Source of the DNA: CAYIYO01 sp964367715 | Lineage (GTDB): Bacteria > Chlamydiota > Chlamydiia > Chlamydiales > Criblamydiaceae | Direction of reading: 5' to 3' | Assembly: GCA_964367715.1 (NCBI GenBank) | Contig: CAYIYO010000074.1 | Span: forward strand, 1 to 5,425 | DNA length: 5,425 nucleotides | Shown: positions 1 to 5,204 of the stretch, in pieces | Layout: the number at the start of each line of letters is the position of its first letter | Numbering within the stretch: position 1 is the stretch's first letter | Program-made: the position numbers and the translations under genes | The notes under the pieces: model-generated | What the model saw: the letters and a program-made list of their open reading frames with translations, nothing else | Database searches by the model: none | What the model was told of the DNA's origin: nothing

Positions 1-45
1 GGGAATTATCATGAATTAATAATAAAAAACAAGAAGAGAAAAATG

Positions 46-603
46 TTAAAGCGTTCCAAAAATATAGACAAAAGGCGGGAAAAGAAGTAGGGGAATAGCA
101 ACTGCACCGATCGCTACAGCTGCTGCTGGACAATAAAGACAGGAAAACACAAAGCCAACTGTCACAATAACCACTACGGCGAAAATAGCCATTACGATCC
201 CTATAATCTTTGAGTTACTTTTATTAACAGTATCCGCGTTTTGAGTATATGTTTCTGGCTTTTGAATGTTAAAAAACTCCATTACTTCAGCAACAATTTT
301 TCTATCTTCTTCGCTAGTTTCTCGGACTTCTAAAATGCGCGAATAGATAACCGGAAGGCATCTTATTTCCAAATCAGGGTTTCGATCGTGAGAAATAATC
401 TGCCGTGCAAAATTTACGATCTGTTCTTCTGAAAAATAACCCTTTTTTAAAACTAAAGGCTTAATTTCCAGACTCATAAAAACCACTGTTATTTCAAGAG
501 GAGTATCTCCATCCACTGAAACGATGTCGTTGCGGGCTTTGATCGTATCTTCTTCGTTTAGAATATATATTCCCGCTACATCAGCGATGTTGTATAGGCT
601 CAT
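46..603 (-). CDS. Putative inclusion-membrane (Inc-like) protein, C-terminal bilobed hydrophobic domain
   Basis: The 185-aa product has a soluble N-terminal part (about residues 1-130, charged, no cleavable signal peptide) and a strongly hydrophobic C-terminus. The tail is two membrane-length segments, about 133-154 and 160-183, separated by a turn of only a few residues containing C155 and C158. Two long hydrophobic lobes with a tight turn are the defining trait of chlamydial Inc proteins, which type III secretion places in the inclusion membrane with the soluble part facing host cytosol. That role is inferred from architecture; I recognise no family in residues 1-130. The start ATG has no clear Shine-Dalgarno, but a candidate promoter lies 45 bp upstream (648-676). 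The gene is divergent from a tyrosine phosphatase gene. Bases 1-45 downstream are AT-rich and contain no convincing terminator. A plain two-helix inner-membrane protein is the alternative. Confidence 0.75.
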   Translation of the reverse strand: MSLYNIADVAGIYILNEEDTIKARNDIVSVDGDTPLEITVVFMSLEIKPLVLKKGYFSEEQIVNFARQIISHDRNPDLEIRCLPVIYSRILEVRETSEEDRKIVAEVMEFFNIQKPETYTQNADTVNKSNSKIIGIVMAIFAVVVIVTVGFVFSCLYCPAAAVAIGAVAIPLLLFPPFVYIFGTL

Positions 604-647
604 TATGGTTTCTGTGAATTTTGATTAAAAAACTTATTTATTCACTA

Positions 648-676
648 ACTATAGCACATTACTTTTTTAAAGTCTT
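648..676 (-). promoter_or_regulatory. Candidate promoter of the Inc-like gene
   Basis: Read on the minus strand, the -35 is AAGACT (671-676, 3 of 6 matches to TTGACA). The spacer is exactly 17 bp and the -10 is TATAGT (648-653, 5 of 6 matches to TATAAT). The expected transcript start near 641 leaves a leader of about 38 nt. The -10 is good and the -35 weak, as is common for AT-rich bacterial promoters. Confidence 0.45.
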
Positions 677-712
677 TATTTAAGAGGTGATTTAGATTTA
701 AACAGTCTGATA

Positions 713-748
713 ATACATGTTATGTATGCTTCTTTAAGAGAAACATAC
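713..748. repeat. Overlapping inverted repeats in the divergent spacer (possible operator)
   Basis: ATACAT (713-718) and ATGTAT (722-727) form a perfect inverted repeat around a 3-bp centre. The right arm then takes part in a second, imperfect inverted repeat: GTATG (724-728) with CATAC (744-748), and inside it TTCT (730-733) with AGAA (738-741). The cluster lies between the two divergent candidate promoters, 37 bp from one -35 and 31 bp from the other. This suits a regulator site shared by the Inc-like gene and the phosphatase gene. There is no T-tract, so it is not a terminator. Function is inferred from position and symmetry only. Confidence 0.4.
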
Positions 749-778
749 TATTTTAAATTGATCTGATGTGGATTTTAT

Positions 779-807
779 TTTCGTTTAATTTATTTTGGGG
801 GTAAAAT
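779..807 (+). promoter_or_regulatory. Weak candidate promoter of the phosphatase gene
   Basis: A -10-like TAAAAT at 802-807 (5 of 6 matches) is preceded at 17 bp by a poor -35, TTTCGT (779-784). A start near 814 would give a leader of about 33 nt ending in a good ribosome-binding site, AGGAGA at 837-842. A perfect TTGACA lies directly after it (808-813), but its matching -10 position (831-836, TTAACT) would start transcription inside the ribosome-binding site. The true promoter is therefore uncertain. Confidence 0.25.
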
Positions 808-846
808 TTGACAGTTGGTTTAATTTTTATTTAACTAGGAGATTTT

Positions 847-1767
847 ATGACTGTGAAGTTGGGCTTGGGCTCAGTGCCTATGAATTGGGAAGAATTAAAG
901 AAAATGGTGGATACCCTCTGTTTTGAAGAGCCGGAGGAATATGTTTTTGATGCGCTCCGTGCTGCAATCCTAGAGATAAAAACGCGTATAGATATCAGCC
1001 AATTTTCAACGGTAGCGGCGGATAATAATCTTTATTCTAACCGCTACTCAAATGCTCTTCCTTACGATTACAATCGGGTCACTGATCCCGATAACCAACA
1101 GTGGTACTATAATGCGAGCCATATTCAATTATCTGACGAAAAGAGTTATATTGCAGCGCAAGGACCTCAAGACGCAGATCGTTTTTTAGAAATGCTCGAG
1201 ATAAAAAAAATAGCAACGGTCGTTAATTTAACGATGGCTAGAGAGGCTAAAAGAGAAAAATGCTATAACTATTGGGAAAACGACACCATTTATACACTTT
1301 ATACTAACGATAAAAAAACATGTTGGGGTGTCCAAAAAATCCAAGAAGAGGTGGTTCTTACAGAACCTGAACTTCAGAAAGAGCGTTTGGTTGAAAGAAC
1401 ATTTGTTGTTAGATACGAAGATGGTTCTCAAAGAGAGATTAAACAGTTTCACTATGAACATTGGCCCGATCAATGTGCACCTTCCTTGTCTTTGTTAAAG
1501 GAACTTTTAACCCGTGTGCGAGACGCCACAATATCTCAAACAGCACCTATTGTTGTGCACTGTAGTGCAGGTCTGGGTCGTACCGGAGTATTTATTGCAG
1601 GGATGCATTTAATGGAAACGATGCGTGGTGATGATGAAAATGTTGATATTCGAAAAAAAGTTTTTCATGTGGTAAAAGATTTGCGTTTACAAAGGATGGG
1701 CATGGTGACATCAAAGAGTCAGTTTGAGATCCTTGTTTCTTTAGGAGAGGAATTGGCTTCTGCTTGA
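847..1767 (+). CDS. Classical (eukaryote-like) protein tyrosine phosphatase, candidate secreted effector
   Basis: The 306-aa protein is almost entirely a classical PTP domain that hydrolyses phosphotyrosine through a cysteinyl-phosphate. Visible motifs, in order: pTyr loop NRY (65-67, Y67 matching PTP1B Y46); NASHI (89-93); AAQGP (103-107); E133 and KCYNYW (138-143); WPD loop (206-208, general acid D208); P-loop HCSAGLGRTG (238-247, nucleophile C239, R245); and the RMGMVTSKSQF segment (283-293) with Q292. The catalytic set is complete except that the Q-loop position of PTP1B Q262 is T288. No signal peptide or membrane segment is seen; residues 1-57 look like the helical lead-in of the fold. 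AGGAGA five bases before the ATG fixes the start. Classical PTPs are rare in bacteria, and YopH and SptP are injected into host cells. Its position beside an Inc-like gene suggests a type III effector acting on host phosphotyrosine, which is inference. Confidence 0.93.
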   Translation: MTVKLGLGSVPMNWEELKKMVDTLCFEEPEEYVFDALRAAILEIKTRIDISQFSTVAADNNLYSNRYSNALPYDYNRVTDPDNQQWYYNASHIQLSDEKSYIAAQGPQDADRFLEMLEIKKIATVVNLTMAREAKREKCYNYWENDTIYTLYTNDKKTCWGVQKIQEEVVLTEPELQKERLVERTFVVRYEDGSQREIKQFHYEHWPDQCAPSLSLLKELLTRVRDATISQTAPIVVHCSAGLGRTGVFIAGMHLMETMRGDDENVDIRKKVFHVVKDLRLQRMGMVTSKSQFEILVSLGEELASA

Positions 1768-1769
1768 TC

Positions 1770-3065
1770 TTATGATTCTAAAAACGAGAGAATACAATCT
1801 CTCGTTTTTTCTAAATTGGCGTCGGTATGTGCTGTGGAGACAAACCACGCTTCTTGTTGGAGTGGCGGAATATAAATGCGGTTATTGTACATGTGGCGAA
1901 AAAACTCTTTAAAGCGTTCGCTGTCTAGTGCTTTGGCGTCGTCCATATTTTGAACACTCTTTTTCCCGAAAAAGATCGTGAACATGGATCCTGATCTTTG
2001 CACGCAGCCATGGATGTTATTTTTTTCAAAGTAATGCTGAACTGGTGTGGTAATGATAGAGGTTTTGCGTTCAAGTTCTTGGTAGGTATTTTCATCGATC
2101 ATTGTTAAGGCTTGAACCCCCGCTTCCATCGCGACCGGATTTCCAGAAAGAGTTCCTGCTTGGTAGACGGGGCCTAAAGGAGCAAGGAAGTCCATAATGT
2201 CTGCGCGGCCACCGAATGCTGCTGCCGGGAACCCACCACCAATAATTTTACCGAAACATGTGAGATCGGGTGTTACAGGATAAATCCCTTGCGCGCCTTT
2301 AGCACTCACACGAAATCCTGTCATGACTTCATCAAAAATGAGTAGCGCGCCTACTTTTTCCGTTTCCTCTTTTAGCATTGTGATAAATTCATGTGCGGCA
2401 GGGACAACACCCATATTTCCTGCGATAGGCTCTAGAATGACAGCCGCAATTTTTTTACCGTGTGCCTGGATGAATGCTTGCGTTTCTTCCTTATTATTAT
2501 ATGTTAAAGAAACTGTATGTTGGACCATTTCTTCGGGAATTCCAGCTGAAGACGATGTTGGGGTGAGATTCATTACTCCGGAGCCTGCTTGCACAAGAAA
2601 AAAGTCGGCATGGCCGTGGTAGTTGCCTGTAAATTTTACGATCAGATTTCGAGCTGTGAATCCCCTTGCGAGACGTGCAACGCTCATTGTTGCTTCGGTC
2701 CCAGAAGAAACAAAACGGATTTTTTCTACGGATGGGATTTTATTAATAATGAGGCGAGCGAGAATTTCTTCTACTTCGGTTGTGACACCAAAGGAAGTTC
2801 CCATCATCATTCGTTTTGTGACGGCGTCAAGAATGGTTGGATGTGCATGGCCATGAAGAAGAGCCCCCCATGAGCCGCAATAATCGATATAGGAATTTCC
2901 ATCGGCATCATAAAGTAAGTCCCCGACTCCCCTTGCTGCGACTAGTGGTGGATCGATTAATCCTTTGCAAGCGCGGACGGGAGAGTTCACTCCTCCTGGG
3001 ATCACTTCACAAAGACGTTTATAGATATCTGAGGAATTTACTTTTAGATCGGTGGCGATGGTCAT
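1770..3065 (-). CDS. hemL: Glutamate-1-semialdehyde 2,1-aminomutase
   Basis: This PLP enzyme converts glutamate-1-semialdehyde to 5-aminolevulinate, the last step of the C5 route to tetrapyrroles and heme, in the cytosol. The 431 aa match the usual 425-430. Motifs of this class-III aminotransferase subfamily are all present: VIPGGVNSPVRA (21-32), SSGTEA (120-125, PLP phosphate), NYHGHAD (148-154), DEVMTGFR (245-252, with the PLP-ring Asp245), FGKIIGGG (271-278, Schiff-base lysine K273), TLSGNP (305-310) and FVSTAHTD (408-415). The ATG directly precedes the conserved N-terminus. An in-frame TAA lies eight codons upstream, so no longer form is possible. There is no recognisable Shine-Dalgarno; the bases before the ATG read CTCCTT, the reverse of one. 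It lies 63 bp after adk with no visible promoter and is probably cotranscribed. Its last ten codons contain the hairpin at 1780-1809. Confidence 0.97.
   Translation of the reverse strand: MTIATDLKVNSSDIYKRLCEVIPGGVNSPVRACKGLIDPPLVAARGVGDLLYDADGNSYIDYCGSWGALLHGHAHPTILDAVTKRMMMGTSFGVTTEVEEILARLIINKIPSVEKIRFVSSGTEATMSVARLARGFTARNLIVKFTGNYHGHADFFLVQAGSGVMNLTPTSSSAGIPEEMVQHTVSLTYNNKEETQAFIQAHGKKIAAVILEPIAGNMGVVPAAHEFITMLKEETEKVGALLIFDEVMTGFRVSAKGAQGIYPVTPDLTCFGKIIGGGFPAAAFGGRADIMDFLAPLGPVYQAGTLSGNPVAMEAGVQALTMIDENTYQELERKTSIITTPVQHYFEKNNIHGCVQRSGSMFTIFFGKKSVQNMDDAKALDSERFKEFFRHMYNNRIYIPPLQQEAWFVSTAHTDANLEKTRDCILSFLES
1780..1809 (+). terminator. Hairpin terminator of the phosphatase gene, inside the hemL 3' end
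   Basis: A perfect 12-bp stem (1780-1791 with 1798-1809) closes a 6-nt loop, with a run of six T at 1805-1810 on the plus strand. It begins 12 bases after the phosphatase stop codon, as expected for an intrinsic terminator. It lies wholly within hemL codons 420-429. On the minus strand the stem is followed by TTTTTAGAATC, so it could also stop hemL transcription, but before or at the hemL stop codon. I therefore assign it mainly to the plus strand. Confidence 0.75.
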
Positions 3066-3128
3066 AAGGAGTGGTCTCGATTCGTGTTAAAAAGGTGCGC
3101 GGCAACGTCTGATAATCCAATCATCTTA

Positions 3129-3797
3129 TTAATTCGTAATGAGAGTGAGGACTTCTCCATAAATTATTTCAGTGGAGCGATTGCCATTAATATTTTGTAA
3201 CAGGCCTTTTTCTGCATAAAATTTTTCTAATGGCACGGTTTGTGTGTGGTATACTTTTAGGCGTTCATTGACAATGGATGCTGTATCATCTGCGCGATGA
3301 ATGAGGGCGCCTTGACAGATATCGCAGAATCCTTGCTTTTTTGGTGGCGAGAAGTAGGTGTTATAGAGGGCACCGCAGTCTGCGCAGGATACCCTACCTT
3401 CGATACGTTTAACGATAGTTTCGTCGGGAACTTGGAAGTTGATGACTAGTAATTTCGAGTCTTTTTCTAGTATTTTTTCTAGTTCTTCTGCTTGAAAGAT
3501 TGTGCGTGGGAAGCCATCGAGAAGATAGCCGTTTGTGCAATCTGGATTTGTGATGCGTTGTTTTAACATTTCGATGACGATTTCATCGGGAACAAGTTTT
3601 CCTGCATCCATGTAGCTTCTTGCGCGTTCGCCTAGAGGAGATTTTTGACTCATATTGATGCGAAAGAGATCTCCCGTGGAGATGTGTGGAATGGACAATT
3701 GTTGAGAAATTACTTTTGCTTGAGTCCCCTTTCCAGAGCCTGGAGCTCCTAAGAGAATGATGACTTTTGATGGTGTACGAGTGGTTTCAGTGGGCAT
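3129..3797 (-). CDS. adk: Adenylate kinase with zinc-type (four-cysteine) LID
   Basis: It catalyses ATP + AMP = 2 ADP and is essential for cytosolic nucleotide balance. The 222-aa long-form enzyme shows the P-loop GAPGSGKGT (17-25, K23), the AMP-binding STGDLFR (40-46), DGFPRT (94-99) and R135 at the start of the LID. The LID carries two CxxC pairs, C138/C141 and C158/C161, which in this family bind a structural zinc ion; HRADD follows at 167-171. Residues 1-10 precede the first strand and are an N-terminal extension relative to E. coli Adk. The start is supported by AAGGAG six bases before the ATG. A strong promoter lies immediately upstream, and hemL follows at 63 bp, suggesting an adk-hemL transcript. 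The pairing has no obvious metabolic logic. Confidence 0.97.
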   Translation of the reverse strand: MPTETTRTPSKVIILLGAPGSGKGTQAKVISQQLSIPHISTGDLFRINMSQKSPLGERARSYMDAGKLVPDEIVIEMLKQRITNPDCTNGYLLDGFPRTIFQAEELEKILEKDSKLLVINFQVPDETIVKRIEGRVSCADCGALYNTYFSPPKKQGFCDICQGALIHRADDTASIVNERLKVYHTQTVPLEKFYAEKGLLQNINGNRSTEIIYGEVLTLITN

Positions 3798-3805
3798 GCT
3801 TTCTC

Positions 3806-3817
3806 CTTACTAGTAAG
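3806..3817. repeat. 12-bp perfect palindrome overlapping the adk ribosome-binding site
   Basis: CTTACTAGTAAG is perfectly self-complementary. Its minus-strand copy runs into the adk ribosome-binding site AAGGAG. It lies just downstream of the predicted transcript start (near 3819), where a repressor dimer could bind. It is short and may be chance. Confidence 0.25.
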
Positions 3818-3825
3818 CAGGATTT

Positions 3826-3854
3826 ATTCTATTAAAGTGAAGAGTAAATTTCAA
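3826..3854 (-). promoter_or_regulatory. Near-consensus sigma-70-type promoter of adk (and probably hemL)
   Basis: On the minus strand the -35 is TTGAAA (3849-3854, 5 of 6), the spacer is 17 bp, and the -10 is TAGAAT (3826-3831, 5 of 6). The predicted start near 3819 gives a leader of about 22 nt carrying the AAGGAG ribosome-binding site. It is the best promoter match in the window and fits a constitutively expressed housekeeping gene. The rest of the spacer up to 4004 shows no gene. Confidence 0.7.
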
Positions 3855-4004
3855 GCAAGGACTCACATCTCTAGTGCTTTGTTTTTTTACACTGTATTCT
3901 TTCTGGATTCAATTTTTGAATCACGAGCGGTATATCGTGTCGAGGTTATGAGTACATTGCAAAGAAGCTTAATATGTTGTAAGTATGAGAGTGGTTCTTT
4001 AAGA

Positions 4005-4040
4005 TAAAGGCAATTGAGGAAGAGATCTCAATTGCCTTTA
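4005..4040. terminator. Strong bidirectional hairpin terminator after the 123-aa gene
   Basis: A perfect 14-bp stem (4005-4018 with 4027-4040) closes an 8-nt loop. On the minus strand it starts five bases after the TAA of the 123-aa gene, and its right side reads CCTTTATCTT, a fair U-rich tail. On the plus strand the tail is stronger (TTTAGTTTTTT), although no plus-strand gene ends here. I assign it to the minus gene with probable bidirectional activity. Confidence 0.75.
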
Positions 4041-4045
4041 GTTTT

Positions 4046-4417
4046 TTAGCGACCCCAAAGTGAAGTTATCCAGCCATCTTGAGGAGCAGGAAACTCTTTG
4101 GTTAAAATTACTTCTACATTGGCTTTTATTTTTTCAAGTTCTGATTTAAATGTAGGGTCTATCGTTCGATTAATTTCTTGTTCAATTTTAAATTTAGCGC
4201 TTTGTTTAGCGCTTCTGAGACTTCCTTCGTTAAGCTTATTTCTTACGGATAAAAATATTCCTTTAATTGTTTCCCCGTTCATTCGTTGGGTTTTCCAAAG
4301 TAGGTTTAAATTTTTTTCTGTTTTTTCAGGGTTACTTGGGTGAAAAATTAATTCATAATATCTATTAGTGATTGCAAGTAGCGCGGGATCAAATGTTTGT
4401 GTAGATAATGCTGACAT
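4046..4417 (-). CDS. Hypothetical protein, 123 aa, soluble and mainly helical
   Basis: I do not recognise this protein. It has 123 residues, no signal peptide, no membrane segment and no known motif. The N-terminus is rich in small and hydroxyl residues (MSALSTQTF). The middle, about 30-108, is charged and Lys/Glu-rich, consistent with helices. The C-terminus ends in a Trp-containing stretch (DGWITSLWGR). It is a real gene on several grounds: AGGAGA lies four bases before the ATG, an AT-rich promoter-like region lies upstream, and a perfect terminator follows five bases after the stop. A small lineage-specific chlamydial protein is likely. A secreted role cannot be shown from sequence. Confidence 0.75.
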   Translation of the reverse strand: MSALSTQTFDPALLAITNRYYELIFHPSNPEKTEKNLNLLWKTQRMNGETIKGIFLSVRNKLNEGSLRSAKQSAKFKIEQEINRTIDPTFKSELEKIKANVEVILTKEFPAPQDGWITSLWGR

Positions 4418-4461
4418 TATTTCTCCTCATCTTTTGAAGGTTGTTAAAGACTTAGAGTAAT

Positions 4462-4480
4462 CTTATAAAGAAATTTTATA
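4462..4480 (-). promoter_or_regulatory. Possible -10 elements of the 123-aa gene
   Basis: Two minus-strand -10-like hexamers occur upstream of the gene, TATAAA (4475-4480) and TATAAG (4462-4467). The position 17 bp upstream of the first reads CATTTT, a poor -35. The region is AT-rich and correctly placed, with a leader of roughly 40-50 nt, but the assignment is weak. Confidence 0.3.
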
Positions 4481-4500
4481 CCAGCTTTTTATTAGAAAAA

Positions 4501-4536
4501 ATGGGGGGCGGAAAAGAAATGGGGAGCGGAAAAGAG
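4501..4536. repeat. Two tandem copies of an 18-bp purine-rich unit
   Basis: Copy 1 (4501-4518) begins ATGGGGGGCGGAAAAGAA and copy 2 (4519-4536) begins ATGGGGAGCGGAAAAGAG. They match at 16 of 18 positions. The plus strand is almost all purine across 4494-4540, and the units contain runs of six and four G. It lies between two small genes and just beyond a hairpin, outside any gene I accept. Confidence 0.8.
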
Positions 4537-4543
4537 AGGATAG

Positions 4544-4572
4544 TCCAGAAAGGAGAGACTCCCCTTTCTGGA
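4544..4572 (-). terminator. Hairpin terminator of the 131-aa gene
   Basis: A perfect 10-bp stem, TCCAGAAAGG (4544-4553) with CCTTTCTGGA (4563-4572), closes a 9-nt loop. It begins 11 bases beyond the stop codon of the 131-aa gene. The minus-strand sequence after it is pyrimidine-rich (CTATCCTCTCTTTTCC) rather than a clean U-run, so termination may be partial. Confidence 0.6.
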
Positions 4573-4583
4573 TATGAATAGAA

Positions 4584-4979
4584 TTACTCAGATTTGTTTT
4601 TTTCTGAATCTTTGCTGTCGCAAGGAGATTTTTTATGGCAGCAAGAATCACCGTGTGTGTGGTGACCTTCTTCTGTTTCTTCTTCGTCTTCGAAGTCCAT
4701 GAAAAACTCATCATCTTCTTCGTCGCCTTCTGCGAAGATGCTGTTGAATAGTTCAAGGTGAGCGATGATGCTTACGTAAGCGCGAAGATCTTCTTGCTTG
4801 CTGTTTTCGAATTTGTTTAGTGCTTCAAGGATGTTGTCTACGCAAGAAAGAGAGAATTGTGCTTGATCGCCGTATTCTGGATCAGCTTCTGCGTCTGCAA
4901 TGATTGCTGCTTTGAATTCCTCGAAGTGGGAAATCATTGCTTTTGGCTCTTCTGGAAGAGGGTATTGATTAAGAGTCAT
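4584..4979 (-). CDS. Hypothetical acidic protein, 131 aa, with His/Cys-rich tail
   Basis: I do not recognise the family. Residues 1-80 are helical-looking and soluble. Residues 84-105 are extremely acidic, almost all Glu, Asp and Phe. The tail (106-131) holds H106, H107, H109, C113, C114, H115 and C120 followed by a Lys/Ser/Asp-rich end. This ligand-dense tail suggests metal binding or storage, as in His-rich tails of some chaperones, but that is inference. The start at 4979 is chosen because AAGGA lies seven bases upstream. The frame stays open another 50 codons, but that extension lacks such a site and would run over the inverted repeat at 5017-5037, so I treat it as leader. A hairpin follows 11 bases after the stop. 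It is the first gene after the rRNA operon on this strand but is separated by a strong terminator. Confidence 0.8.
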   Translation of the reverse strand: MTLNQYPLPEEPKAMISHFEEFKAAIIADAEADPEYGDQAQFSLSCVDNILEALNKFENSKQEDLRAYVSIIAHLELFNSIFAEGDEEDDEFFMDFEDEEETEEGHHTHGDSCCHKKSPCDSKDSEKNKSE

Positions 4980-5016
4980 TAGAGTATCCTTATATTTTAT
5001 AAAATGAGGGGTGTGG

Positions 5017-5037
5017 TGAAATGCACGATGCATTTCA
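5017..5037. repeat. 21-bp perfect inverted repeat in the leader of the 131-aa gene
   Basis: TGAAATGCA (5017-5025) and TGCATTTCA (5029-5037) are exact reverse complements around a 3-bp centre. It lies 38 bases upstream of the chosen start codon and just downstream of a possible -10 (TATACT, 5051-5056 on the minus strand). It has no U-tract, so an operator or an RNA hairpin in the leader is more likely than a terminator. It does not match the CIRCE heat-shock element. Confidence 0.6.
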
Positions 5038-5050
5038 AGCACTGTGAAGG

Positions 5051-5079
5051 AGTATATCTTGTTCCGAGATTTAAAGCTA
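5051..5079 (-). promoter_or_regulatory. Weak candidate promoter of the 131-aa gene
   Basis: Read on the minus strand, TATACT (5051-5056) is a good -10. The hexamer 17 bp upstream is TAGCTT (5074-5079), a poor -35. The predicted start near 5044 would put the inverted repeat at 5017-5037 in the first part of the leader. A nearer TATAAA at 4996-5001 is too close to the ribosome-binding site to serve. Confidence 0.25.
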
Positions 5080-5204
5080 CAATAAGTGCAAGGGGTAAAG
5101 GGGTGGAATTTTAATTTTTTTATTGTCAAACAGATTTAGATCATGGCTGCGACCCTATTATTTAAAATATATTTTACCATAAAAAAACAAAATATATAAT
5201 TATG

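Noticed and set aside
1..45. Terminator after the Inc-like gene
   Set aside because: Only weak AT-rich partial symmetry is visible; the true 3' end probably lies left of the window.
808..836. Perfect TTGACA -35 upstream of the phosphatase gene
   Set aside because: The matching -10 position reads TTAACT and transcription would begin inside the ribosome-binding site, leaving no usable leader.
1228..1473. 81-codon minus-strand ORF inside the phosphatase gene
   Set aside because: Fully antisense to a clear PTP domain, with no family features; it is a shadow frame.
2323..3067. Several plus-strand ORFs of 76-99 codons opposite hemL
   Set aside because: They overlap one another and a fully conserved hemL reading frame, and none shows a recognisable domain.
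4463..4756. 97-codon minus-strand ORF overlapping the 131-aa gene and the tandem repeat
   Set aside because: Its content is a frame-shifted reading of the Glu/Asp-rich segment and the purine repeat, it has no ribosome-binding site, and it runs through the terminator hairpin.
5004..5112. 36-codon plus-strand ORF beginning at 5004
   Set aside because: No ribosome-binding site, lies antisense to a leader region, and is too short to support.
4980..5129. 50-codon N-terminal extension of the 131-aa gene (start at 5129)
   Set aside because: The internal ATG at 4979 has a good ribosome-binding site. The extension lacks one, is compositionally unlike the protein, and contains the 21-bp inverted repeat.
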